A program made the position numbers and the translations under genes. 64,000 bases of DNA from positions 53,940,905 to 54,004,904 of the forward strand of contig CM023540.1 of the NCBI GenBank assembly GCA_013350335.1, written 5' to 3'. Under the pieces are notes generated by a model that saw only the letters and a program-made list of their open reading frames with translations, made no database searches and was not told the origin of the DNA. The stretch is from Chimonanthus salicifolius. Its lineage: Eukaryota; Streptophyta; Magnoliopsida; Laurales; Calycanthaceae. Positions within the stretch are counted from its first letter, which is position 1. Every line of letters starts with the position of its first letter. Positions 47,254-58,700 of the stretch are shown piece by piece.

Positions 47254-50080
47254 TATAATGCCCCGCCCTTTTTCACTATCTTTCCGAAAATCAGAACCTA
47301 TTTTTTTTTAAAAGTGATAGAGAGCGGGACGTCACGACGCGAGCTAAGTCCGAACTTCTAAAGTCCGACCCTTAACTGGCCAACCCTATGTGTGCATGGA
47401 CTAAGTCCATGAAAACGGTTCACACATAATACATTAACTTTGAGGAAAATAACATAAACTGCGGATTAGAATAGAACCTAACTCTAGTCCATTTTTAGAT
47501 AGCAAAGTACTTCAAGTCTTTAACTATAATTAAATTTAACTTAAACATCCAACAAACCATTCAAACCATAGCAAAATTATCTAAGTTATTACATGCCCGA
47601 AATCAAGCTACTCAAATTACAAGTCCATGAGTAACTAAATAAAAAGTATTCCAATCACATATCCAAGCTCCTATGCTTGGCTTCGATCACGATCATCGTC
47701 CCTTTCTTTTCCTGTATCATCCACTACGGTAGAAGTAGGGCGTTAGACCAACGCGCCCAGTAGGTATTTCATTTAGGGTCTACACATGGTTAATACAAAA
47801 CATATATAATAACATAATGTCAAAACCACATAAAATAATGCCATGTCATGATGTCAAATGCAATGAGTCCCACCCATCACAAAACATCCTCTTGATGGGA
47901 TTGTCATCATCAAGGTACCCCCACATAGGTCTTTCGGACGCCCCAATGGAGTGTGGCCCCTCCAGTTACCTCTTGATGGCAAATGCACATCAAGGTATTC
48001 CACAGTGGTCTTTCGGACGCCCCGACGGAGTGTGGCCCCTCCGGTTACATATCCTTCACCCCATGCCATGCATGAGATGCTAATGAAACACATATTATTT
48101 TGTATTATAAACATAGCATTAAACTCATATTTGGAACATATCTTTTACCACATAAATTCATCAAAATAAGATCAAAACCATCATACATAACCCATGGTTT
48201 CAAAAAGGTAGAATCCTACCGAAGACCACCAAAGTGTCTTTGCTTCTTAAACAGGCAACTGCTCACGATCGCGCACCGTTTGTGAGATCCCGTCACCTTG
48301 TTACATATCAACAAATCAATTAAGACCAAGTCACCTTTTATTTACAATATTTAAGTCCATAAATTTGTCTTGGTAGGGTTCGGCCATACAACATGGCCGA
48401 ACCTCACCCACTTAGTTTTTAGTCCATCTTTGAGTCCTTTGATCTTTTAACTAAAGTCTAAGATCATATCCCTTTAATTCATTAAATCTAACATACATAA
48501 ACCCAAATTCCACCAAACATTCCCCATGGGGTTTGGCCATACACCATGGCCGAACCCATGGTCCATTATTACCACTTAATTACAACATTGTCATTCTTCT
48601 ATCCATGGCTAACATTCCATTCATCTGAGCATGCATAAGTCCACATTTTGATCCACAAAATGGTTCATGGGGTTCGGCCATACACCATGGCCGAACCCTA
48701 TGGGGTCTAAATCCAATTTATCCATTGAATCATTTCCCCTCCTTAGGTCCATAAACCAAGGCCCCTCTATGGGGTTTAACCATATATTTAGATTCATTCT
48801 TTTTTACCATCATCTACCATGTTTAAAATCAATTAAACTTACCACCATTCCCCATCATTTCCATGATCTAAAATCACCTAAGTCCAACAATATTTTTCCC
48901 TTTAATCCCTTCAAAAATCATTGATAACCCTTCATGGTGTTTGGCCATACACCATGACCGAACCCATGGTTCATGGTTCTTTCACCAATTATCATTTTAA
49001 CACCATGTAAAATGATTAGTATTCCTTAACATGCATCTACAATTTCCATGTTTTGAAACCCATAAAAATTATTAAACAAACCACATAATTTCAATATCTA
49101 AGAAAACGCTAAGTCCATAAATATTCCTTCCATGGGGTTCGGCCATACACCATGGCCGAACCTTATGGTTCATCATTGGTCTTTAACCATTATAAAATTA
49201 GGGTTTGGCCATTTTCCTTGACCCTTGATCCTCTTTTGTTATTTATGATTATAAAATTAGGGTTTGGCCATTCTCCTTCTTGCTCCTTTCCTTCCTTAGC
49301 CTATTCTTCCTTCCTTCTTGCTCTTTAGTCGAGACTGGTCTTGATGAAACCCCTTGAAGTGATTCAACCAAGAGATATAGTTTGAGAGAGAGAGGAGGAG
49401 CTTGGGATAGAAACTACTCCAAGTTCTTGTCTTCAGGGTGGTCGGCCTTGTATGAGAGAAAGTGAGGGTAATGAAAACACTCTAAGTATTCTTGTCTTAA
49501 GAGTGGTAACAGCCAAGAGGGAGAGGGAAAGAATGAAATGAACACTATAGTCTTTCCTTGATCAATAAGGTCGGCCAAAGGTGGTGTCCCTTGGTGGCAC
49601 CCCTTTGTAACTCCCATATTCCTTTACCTCCCTTTTTAATGGTCCATGTGGGGGTTTCATCCTTGAGATGAAGCACATCCAACTGTTGGCTCTTGGGTTT
49701 CCATCTTAAGATGGAAGCCCCCCCATGTTTCCAACGTGTGCTTGCGTTGATGTTAACCTTGTGTAACCTCCACAAAACGACACCTCTCCATTTAATTCCC
49801 ATTTGGGGGATTCATCCCTGGGGTAAAACTCCCATGTAGCCAACGGTCTTGCCTTGGCTTGGACCACAAAACCATCCCTTTCCCTTTGATGATTCATTTG
49901 GGGGTTTCATCCATGAGATGAAACTCCCACACCTCCAACGTGTAACCCATTGGAGTTTGAATTTTAAACAATAAAATTCTTCCATTTCCCACTCCACTCA
50001 ACTCATTATTTCAACTCATCATTTTAATTTAACTCATTTGAAATCAATTCAAAACCTTGATTCCATTTCCAATTTAATTC
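47254..50080 (-). mobile_element. Tekay-like LTR, interrupted on the right
   Basis: Starts TATAATGCCCCGCCC, a C-to-T/G-to-A version of TGTAACGCCCCG. It follows 35668-38550 through the dyad (47738), tandem block and palindromes, then is cut at 50080 after GATTCCATTTCCAA, the same point reached near 38560 in the other copy. The remainder should lie beyond the window. Confidence 0.85.
48376..49163. repeat. Palindrome array, about 6 units plus halves
   Basis: Units start near 48376, 48529, 48670, 48932 and 49135, with half or decayed units near 48776, 49200 and 49260 (GGGTTTGGCCAT). Several show C-to-T changes at CpG (GGTTTGG), consistent with methylation-linked decay. Confidence 0.85.
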
Positions 50081-50837
50081 TGTAATGCCCCGCCCTTTCC
50101 GAGATTCAGAGTCTAATATTTTTTTTTTTTAAATAATAATATAATAACATCGGAAGAGGGCGGATGGTGTTATGACTCGAGCTAAGTCCGGACTACCCAA
50201 AGTCCGACCCTTAACTGGCCACCCATGTGTGCATGGACTAAACCCATGATAACAATCCACACATGGAACTAAACAAGTTATGCAGAATAAACTAGACTAA
50301 TTGTGGAATTAAACTGAATAGATAGCAAGTACAAGTCTCAATTATTAAAATAACTTAATCCAAACATCCATTGTCAACACCATAAACAAACCATAGCAAA
50401 GTTTACTAGCTATTACATGTCCATAAAATATAACTCAAAAGACAGTAATAAAGAAATCACAATCATCAATCAAGCGCTTAAACTTGGCTCCCCTCCTGGT
50501 CCTCGACCTTCTCTTTTCCCTTCCTTGTTCCTGCATTATCCTCTAAGGATAGAATTAGGGCATTAGACCAACGCGCCCAGTAGGTTCCCGATCAGGGCTA
50601 CCACATGATTAGTATATAAAGCAAGCATATATTTCATAGTACATGATCATCAACAAAACATCTGAAATCAATGCTATGTATGTAAGTACGAATGTAATGA
50701 GTCCCACCCATTACAAGTATACATAGCTATCACTTGACGGGATTCACATGTCAAGGTAATCCAGAGTAATCCACATTTCTTCTGAATAGAAGTCTAATGT
50801 CGAGGTAAGCCAGAGTAAGCCACATTTCCTCTGGATA
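50081..50837 (-). mobile_element. Tekay-type LTR fragment, same group as the intact element
   Basis: Starts TGTAATGCCCCGCCCTTTCC. Its 757 bp parallel the reverse complement of the last ~760 bp of the intact LTR (54614 downward): AACTGGCCACCCATGTG, ATAGCAAGTA, ACAAACCATAGCAAA and the dyad near 50558. It is interrupted at 50837 by the intact element, so a related element or solo LTR was the target. Confidence 0.85.
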
Positions 50838-52063
50838 TGTAATACCCCAATTTCTCAATGAAGTGGAAAATTACCAAAATGCCCCTGAGTTGTTAAATTA
50901 ATTATTTTGTGATGTTAAGTAAGGAAATAGTGGGGCCCATTGCTCAAAATAAAATCATATGAGCACATTATGAATGTTAAGTTTTATTGGTTGGGTAATT
51001 TTCATCATTTGGGTCAAAAATGGCTAAATGGGTCAAAGGGCCCAAATGGGGCCCATCGGGTCTTGCTGGGTTATTTGACCGTTTTGTGATTTTAAATTAA
51101 AAGGGGTTAAGCCTATTTGATTGGAAATCAAGTGGAGGAAAAATGGGTAGGCTTGATCCATATGTAAAAACCAATTGGAAATGATCAAAATACCATAAAT
51201 GGGTCATGTTGTCAAAAACGGGTCAAGGAGCTAAAAGTGGACCCAGCGGGTCGAGTTGACTATTGTTGACCGTGTGAACCCTCAAGGGATCTCAAACACG
51301 AGTCAAATCAGTTGAGTGGGACTGAGGTGAGTTGGAATAAAATAAAAAGGTGAGTTAACTCATGTGCATTAAATGAAATGCATTAAATGTGATGAGTTGG
51401 GTTGGAATAAAAATACCTTGAGTTGGGTGAGTCAAAATGGAAACCCATGGGACTGTAAATCAGTGAGTTCAAGTGGGAATTGGAAGAGTTTTGCCCAGCT
51501 TTAACCACCCAAACAAGTCCCACACGTTGGGGACTTGTTGGGGTGATTTTCATGATGGCATTTAAATGGGAATACATGGGAATTGGATGAAATGCATGGG
51601 AGTGCCAAAGGGTGTGTTGGAAGTGCCAAGGGGTGCCTTGGATGGCACCCAATGCTCACCGTTTTGAGCAAGAAGTTATGAGGAATTGAGAGGTTTTTTG
51701 GGGGCTGAAAAACAAAAGGAGTGATCACCCTCACTTGGCCGAATTCCACATTGCAAAAGCATTAGAATTCCATCTCCTTTCCCTCTCTCAAGAACACCTC
51801 CTTGGCCGAATTTTATCTTGGTGATTTCACCATTGGTTCATGCTTCTAATCAGCTGAGACAAAGGAAGAAAGAAGGAAGGAAACAAGAGGGAAGAAGGCA
51901 AGGAGCAAAGGCATAAGAAAAGCTTGGAATTTGGTAAGAATTCCTTACAATGTTATTTAATAAGTTAGATTAAGTGGAACATGAATTGGCCATGGAATGG
52001 CTGATTTTATCAAGGACCTAAGCCTTGGTTAAAGGTTGTCTTAAGTGGTAAACAAATCACATT

Positions 52064-53422
52064 GGGTTCGGCCAGTTTGGATGGCCGAACCCCATGACAT
52101 TTGCTTGGGTATTTTGATGGTTTTTGGAGGCTAAAAACCATGCAAAAATGATGAACAATTGTATGTGTTTAGATGCAAGATAAAGGATTTTAAATCTTGG
52201 ATTTGGATGGCATAATTCAGCCTTGGAATAGCCAAATGCATCAAGAGTCTAAACCATGGAAGAAGGTGTCAAAAGAAATGAAAAGAGTTGGTTAATGGTT
52301 ATGGTTTTTGAAATTTAAAACCATCCATTTGGGGACTGTTTTTACTTATTTTATTAAGATTTAAAATACATGCTTAAAGAGGGTTAAAACATGGGTTTGG
52401 ATATCAGAAAAGGCTGAAGATATGTGGTCTAATCAGTGGAGTAAAATTGGAGAAGATGGACCATGGGATCGGCCATCTTGGATGGCCGAATCCCATGATA
52501 TCATGTTGAAATCTTGATGATTTTTGTAGGATAAAACCATGCAAATGTTTTACTGTTTTGGATGATTAGATTAGACATAAGATGACATGTTTAAGTGGTT
52601 CAAACCAAAGGCCATAGGGTTCGGCCAATGAGCATGGCCGAACCCCATGCAATGGTGTGATCATTTTGTGGTTAATGGTGATGGTTTTGAGAGATAAAAA
52701 CCATACATTATCATGGAGTTTTTATGTGATTTACATGAAGATTATGTACTGATTTTGGTTGGCCAATATATGGCTGAACCATGGTAATGTTATGGTTAAG
52801 TTACTGATCTAAAACAGTAGATTAAAACTGGAAAAATGGACCATGGGGATTGGCCATCTTGGATGGCCGAATCCCATGAGGTATGATGGTTATTTGGACA
52901 AAATAATTAGATGGTTTTGAGAGGTTAAAGTGCAGCAATGATGTGCTGATTTTATATGAATAAGTGACACCAAAAATATGTATGAAAGACCAAAACATGG
53001 ACTTAGGGTTCGGCCACCTTGGATGGCCGAACCCCATGTAAGTCTTTCATGTGTTTGGTGAGTTAAAAACCATATGAAGATATGGTGTTTTTATGGTAAT
53101 AAATGGATTAATATGTTACTGTTTTGGTGGGTTAATATGCGGCTGAACCATGTTTAATTCATGGTTGAGTTAGCATGATTAGACCCTGAGTGATCATGGT
53201 GTTGGTTGGATCAAGTGAACCCTAGGGTTCGGCTATGAGTATGGCCGAACCCCATGGGGCTGTTTTGAAATAAATGGGCTGTTTTGAATGGGAACTTATG
53301 GTTGTTTTAATTAAGGAGACATACATGATAATTATGGACTATGTAATCAACCATTGATGATGATGGAAAGTGGGATAAAAACCCATAGGATGTGGTTCGG
53401 CCAAGTAGTATGGCCGAACCCA
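52064..53422. repeat. Palindrome array in the intact 5' LTR, 9 units
   Basis: Good units: 52064-52092, 52465-52494, 52617-52645, 52846-52875, 53006-53034, 53225-53252 and 53393-53422. Decayed units lie near 52760 and 53130. Consensus arms are GGGTTCGGCCA and TGGCCGAACCC around a 5-7 bp loop. Each should form a stable RNA hairpin or DNA cruciform. Confidence 0.92.
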
Positions 53423-53786
53423 ATCAATGATTATTTGATAAGTTTGGAGATTAAAGTTGACGAATGAAGAACCCCACAAGATGTTTGGGTCTTATATGTG
53501 AATGGATATTTAAATATTAGAATGATTTACTTATTGTTACATCACAAGGTGACGAGAGTTGAAGGAAGTACGAGTCGTGACCGAGTGAAGCTCAAAAAGG
53601 AACGGACACTTAATCAAAGTTTAAGTAGGTTTCCTACCTACTTGTAACCACGGTTTTTACCCAGTTTTACTTATGATACTCTTGTTTAATATATGTGTTT
53701 CAAATGATATCTTATGCATTAACAAATGGCATACAGGCATTGGCATCTCATGCATAGTCATGGGATAATGAATGAAGTTCTACAGT

Positions 53787-54030
53787 GATGGCTACAAATG
53801 TACATGATGGGGGTTGCTCATTGCATGTACATAGAAGAGATGAATGTTGTTGTAATTTACCTTGCCGGTGCATGGCACGTCAAGTGATGGCTACGATGGT
53901 ACATGATGGGGGTTGCTCATTACATGTACATCGCTTATAGAAGAGATGAAGGTGTGTTGTAATTTACCTTGTCGGTGCGAGGCACGTCAAGTGATGGCTA
54001 TGAAAGTACATGATGGGGGATGCTCATTGC
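53787..54030. repeat. 99-107-bp tandem repeat, about 2.4 copies
   Basis: Units start at 53787, 53886 and 53993: GATGGCTAC, GTACATGATGGGGG, TGCTCATT, AATTTACCTTG and GGCACGTCAAGT. It sits between the palindromes and the 21-bp dyad, as the unrelated 80-bp repeats do in the other LTRs. Confidence 0.88.
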
Positions 54031-54140
54031 ATGTGCATATTTCATAGCATTGTTTTACCTGTTTTGATGATCATGTAATATGATATGTATATGCATGTTT
54101 TATATGCTAACATGTGGTAGCCCTGATTCGGGAACCTACT

Positions 54141-54161
54141 GGGCGCGTTGATCTAACGCCC
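54141..54161. promoter_or_regulatory. Conserved 21-bp imperfect dyad of the LTR
   Basis: GGGCGCGTTG followed by ATCTAACGCCC; arms GGGCG-GTT and AAC-GCCC. It recurs in every LTR of the group that spans this place (36158, 42872, 46658, 47738, 50558; again at 63864). The role is unknown; a transcription-start-proximal or RNA-structure element is possible. Confidence 0.6.
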
Positions 54162-54616
54162 TAATTCTATCCTCAGAGGAGATTGCAGGTACAAGCAAGG
54201 GGAAAGGGAAGGTCATTGACCAAGAGGGGAGCTGAGCCTAAGTGCTTAAATAATGGATTTGGATTACGTTTTATTACTGTCATTTGAATACTATTGTTGG
54301 ACATGTAATAATTCGTTATTTGCTATGGTTTGTTTAGGATCATAACTTGTGGATGGTTGATTTATGTTATTTAATATTTAAGAATATTACTTGCTATCTC
54401 GTCTTTTTATTCCGCATGTTGATGTTAGTTCCATGTGTGAATCACTATCATGGTCTATTCCATGTACACATGGGTGGCCAGTTAAGGTTCAGACTTGGGT
54501 AGTCTGAACTTAACTCGCGTCGTGACGCCGCCCGCTCTCTTCCGTTGTTTATATAAAAAAAAAAAAAAAAAAAAAATTAGACTCTGAAACTCTCGGAAAT
54601 GGCGGGGCGTTACAGT

Positions 54617-54628
54617 TGGTATCAGAGC
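54617..54628 (+). promoter_or_regulatory. Primer-binding site, initiator tRNA-Met
   Basis: TGGTATCAGAGC, two bases after the LTR end, complements the 3' end of plant initiator tRNA-Met, the usual chromovirus primer. Confidence 0.93.
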
Positions 54629-55061
54629 GAAACGGGAAGTTGAATCATCGAAGTAAGATTAAGACGGTTTCATGTCTCACTGACGGATAAGAATCCCAAC
54701 TGACCGACTTTTCGGAGTCCGCTGCCTGGGGGCCGGATTAATTTACTTCGAGTGACTCGGACTGAACAATCAATCTGAGAACGACAATGAATGATAGCAA
54801 AGTAAAGTACAATCATCATAATTGGACAAATCATACGTAGCAAGGTAGGATGAACTCCCCTGAAATCCCCACACTGAGAAACAAACATTAGGAAATTAGA
54901 GATTTCCCCAGAAATAAAAAGAAAACAAAGAATGTTGATTTGGTAATCTTCCTAAACAAAGTACATGATATTTTGCATGATCAAAATTCCCTGGAAACCA
55001 AGAGTGGTTTATTTAGAATTATTGATGAATATGTTTGTGTTTGAAATGATGTGGCACAGAT
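54629..55061 (+). other. Untranslated leader of the Tekay-type element
   Basis: About 430 bp with no ORF on the plus strand. It presumably carries packaging signals, but I could not identify any. Confidence 0.5.
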
Positions 55062-55547
55062 ATGTCAAGCAACGAAGAATACACTGAGTTATGGGATAAA
55101 GGGACACCAAGTTGTCCGGTAGATTTGGTGTCAACTTCCGACAGTATCAGTATGGAAGTTAATGTGGACCTTCAGGAGGGACCTCCTGAAGAAGCTGATG
55201 TGGACTTAGCGCCTCTTCCGGAGGATCTGGGATTTTTCTTTTATGAGGATCCAATGGAAGACTTTCCTATAATACTGGAATCGGCGGGGGAAGTAGATCC
55301 CTATGATACCTGTGAGTTGTGTAATCAGGACGACCACAACAGGTTGTATTGTCCTCATCCATTGGGAGTTGTATGTCCGGTTTGTGGACTACACGGGCAT
55401 GGAGAGACGAGGACTAATTGTCCTTGTATTGGAGGACCTGGAATAATCCCCTGCACAACATGTGAAGTATTGGGGCACACGGCGATGACGTGTCCTGATA
55501 ACCGATTCAAGTTCGCTTTTGATGCGGAGTCTTCTACGGAAGACTAG
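55062..55547 (+). CDS. Extra upstream ORF: 161-residue zinc-knuckle protein
   Basis: Starts MSSNEEYTELWDKG. Residues about 30-85 are strongly acidic (EEADVDLAPLPEDLGFFFYEDPMEDF). The C-terminal half holds three knuckles: CELCNQDDHNRLYC and CTTCEVLGHTAMTC, both exact C-X2-C-X4-H-X4-C, and CPVCGLHGHGETRTNC with X6 before the last Cys. Such knuckles bind nucleic acid in retroelement Gag, but here they sit in a separate ORF with no capsid domain. It is in the same frame as gag-pol and separated from it by 219 bp with five in-frame stops within the first ~30 bp, so fusion by readthrough is unlikely. It is intact in a very young element, which suggests it is used. Function unknown: a nucleocapsid-like accessory or RNA-binding regulator is inference. 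Confidence 0.85.
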   Translation: MSSNEEYTELWDKGTPSCPVDLVSTSDSISMEVNVDLQEGPPEEADVDLAPLPEDLGFFFYEDPMEDFPIILESAGEVDPYDTCELCNQDDHNRLYCPHPLGVVCPVCGLHGHGETRTNCPCIGGPGIIPCTTCEVLGHTAMTCPDNRFKFAFDAESSTED

Positions 55548-55766
55548 GATAGGAAGTAATAGTAGGGGTATTAAAAAGGGGGTTATTGTTGTAAGGGGGT
55601 ATATTTTGTTATACATAGGGTTTGTTTCACCCTACCCACCTTTGTACAAAGATGCAATTTGAATTTATATAAATATGTGATTTCATGTTTTTATGAGGAT
55701 TCATGGCATGTGTTGTATATTATTAATGGAAACTAAGTCTATGATGTTTCCATGAATTAGGACTAA
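55548..55766 (+). other. Spacer between zinc-knuckle ORF and gag-pol
   Basis: 219 bp, AT-rich. Just before the gag start is CATGAATTAG, which could serve as a 3' splice site (weak). If used, it would remove the upstream ORF and expose gag. Confidence 0.4.
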
Positions 55767-58700
55767 ATGGCACCACAGAAAAAGGTGGTAAAAGATCTGA
55801 AGGGAAAAGAGAAAGTTTTACCGATCGGACTAGGTGAGGGGGTGTCAAAGAGAAGGACTCGTCAGGACGATAAAAAGAAGGATGATGTGCTCATTATCCC
55901 ACCACAAGGGAAAGTGGTATCCCGACGCAAGAAGGCGTCATCGGAACCTGATAGAGAGCAATCCGTTCATGACGAAGAGAGGTCTATACATGAACAACCT
56001 CACAGTGAGGAAGAATCTCACCACTCTCGGCGGGAAGAAGAAGGGAGTGACCCTACGAATCAACAGGACGACGAGGAGGAATATGACTCGTCGTATCGAC
56101 GCGAGGAGGAGGAGAATAGTAATATGACTGTACCCTTTGTACCTCCTGAACTGCACAGCTTGGTGCAAGCCGTGGTTACATCTGTCCTCCAACAACATTT
56201 GAACGGAGGGGGAAACATGAGCGAAAATAATGACCGAAATATGGTCAGAGATTTTCAGCACCAGCGCCCACCTTACTTCAAGGGCAGAGAAGGGCCTATT
56301 GCGGCCGAGAATTGGTTGGAGAAGATTTCGCATATATTGACTCTTTTGAACATCAAGAGTCATGCCCATAAAATATTATTGGCCACGTCACAGCTGGTGG
56401 ATGACGCTGCCAAATGGTGGAAGGTGGTGGAGAAACAACAGGCACTTGTGCCAAGAAGAGAAAGAGTTGCTATGACCTGGGAGCAATTCTCCGCGACATT
56501 TCTAGAGCGCTACTTTCCAGAGGAAGAAAGAGAACGTCAAATTCAGGCCTTTATGATGTTAGTACAAGGTTCAATGACGGTGGCTGAGTATCACCAAGAA
56601 TTCCTCAGCCTGTCAATCTATGCATACTATATTGTGGACACAGAATATCGAAAGGCTCGCAAGTTCGAGCGTGGGTTACGGCCAAACATTAGGGCCAAGG
56701 TAACTGTGTTCAAAGCAGCCACGCTGGCGGAAGTGGTCAGCAGGGCCACCATTGTGGAACAAGAGATGGCGGAATTTGCCAGAGTGGACAACCGCCGAGC
56801 TCCGAGTGGGAGAGGTGGGTATCAACCCAACAAAAAGTTCAGACCGAATTTCAGCAGACCCTCACCGTCTGTTGGATCAAGTGGGGGCTTTCGCCCCAAC
56901 CAGCCCACTCAATCTGTTGCGGTCACTCAAGCATCTCGAGGAGTGAATACTTGCTTCCACTGTGATCAACCTGGTCACTACAAAAAGGATTGCCCAAAGC
57001 TCAACAGGCTGTCTAACTCAAGAGGATCATTTCGTCCGCCAGCTAGACCGGCATACTCCAGAGGAGGCAGAATGCAGGGCCGGGGAGGTCGAAGGTCTAA
57101 CCCTGCTGGAGCAGGAAGATTATTCACTCTAACTTCTCCAGAGGAAGAGGAGGAGGATCATCCTGTGATACAAGGTATGGCGGCAGTGAGTAGCTCATAT
57201 GCATATGCACTATTTGATTCCGGAGCGTCACACTCCTTTATAGCTGCATCGTTTATTACTGCTACTGGTACATTAGTGCAAAGATTAGCCACAGAACTTA
57301 CTATTGTATCCCCTGTCGGAGATTCGGCATTGGGACTTATTTGTACTGCGGTTAACACCGAATTAGCTGGACTCAGATTTGAGTTCAATTATTTAGTGCT
57401 GGACATGTCGGAATATGATATTATATTCGGAATGGATTGGTTGGCAAAGTTTCATGCCAACATTGACTGTTATGGTCGAAGAGTGACATTTAAGTCACCC
57501 GAGGGCAAGCAATATATAGTTCGTGCAGATAAACAAAGTGGATTACAGGAAGGATTAAACCACGTGGTATTGAATAATATCACCATAAACAAAGCTCCAA
57601 TTACTGAACTTCCGGAAATTGTACAAGAATTTGGGGATGTGTTCCCAAAGGAACTCCCTGGTTTACCATCTATGAGGGAGATTAACTTCGAGATCAGACT
57701 GTACCCTGGCACAACACCAGTGTCGTTACCACACTATCGGATGGCACCAGCAGAGATGTCAGAACTAAAGAAGCAGATTGATGAACTGCTTAGGCTGGGT
57801 TGCATCCGGAACAGTACATCATCATGGGGAGCACCAGTGTTGTTTGTGAAGAAGAAGGACGGTTCACTACGGATGTGCGTGGACTACCGGAAGCTGAATC
57901 AGTTAACAGTCCGGAACAAGTACCCTCTACCCAGGATCGATGATTTATTCGATCAATTGAGGGGTTCAAGCCATTTTTCAAAGATCGATTTGATGTCTGG
58001 TTATCATCAAATTCGAGTTAGGGAGGAAGATATAGAAAAGACAGCTTTTCGGACGCGGTATGGACTGTTTGAGTTCGTGGTCATGCCATTTGGACTCACG
58101 AATGCGCCGGCAGTATTCATGGATTTGATGAATAGAATCTTCCGTCCCTATTTAGATCAATTTGTAATTGTATTCATTGATGATATCCTGATCTATTCTA
58201 AGAGTCAGGAGGAACACGCAGAGCATCTACGTATAGTTTTGAATATTTTGAGGCAGAATAAACTGTATGCCAAGGCCAGTAAGTGTGAATTTTGGCTATC
58301 TCAAGTGAATTTCTTAGGACATGTTATATCCGAGGAAGGAATAGCCGTAGATCCGGCTAAGGTGACGGCCGTGAAAGACTGGAAAGCGCCAAAAAACGTA
58401 ACCGAGATCCGCAGTTTCTTAGGATTGGCGGGTTATTATCGGAAATTTATTATGGATTTTTCCAAATTAGCGTCTCCATTGACTCGACTCACTCAGAAAG
58501 GAGTCAAGTATGAGTGGTCAGATCTGTGCAACCAAAGGTTTGAAGAGCTAAAAGACAGACTTACAACCGCTCCTATTTTGATTTTGCCGGAAAAGGGCAA
58601 GGGTTATGAAGTAGAATGCGACGCTTCGGGAGAAGGACTGGGGTGTGTCCTCAGTCAAAATCATCGTGTGGTGGCTTATGGTTCAAGACAACTAAAAATA

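Larger units (their letters stand above)
50838..54614 (+). mobile_element. 5' LTR of the intact Tekay-type element (3777 bp)
   Basis: Starts TGTAATACCCC and ends GGCGGGGCGTTACA. The first 1.2 kb is non-coding with GGGTCAA-rich text. Palindromes occupy 52064-53422, a tandem block 53787-54030 and the 21-bp dyad 54141-54161. An A-rich tract (54553-54575) lies close to the end. Confidence 0.95.

Noticed and set aside
52064..53422. Palindrome arm GGTTCGGCC resembles the RNA polymerase III B box (GGTTCGANNCC)
   Set aside because: The required A after GGTTCG is G in nearly all units, no A box lies at proper distance and no T-run terminators follow, so Pol III genes are not supported.
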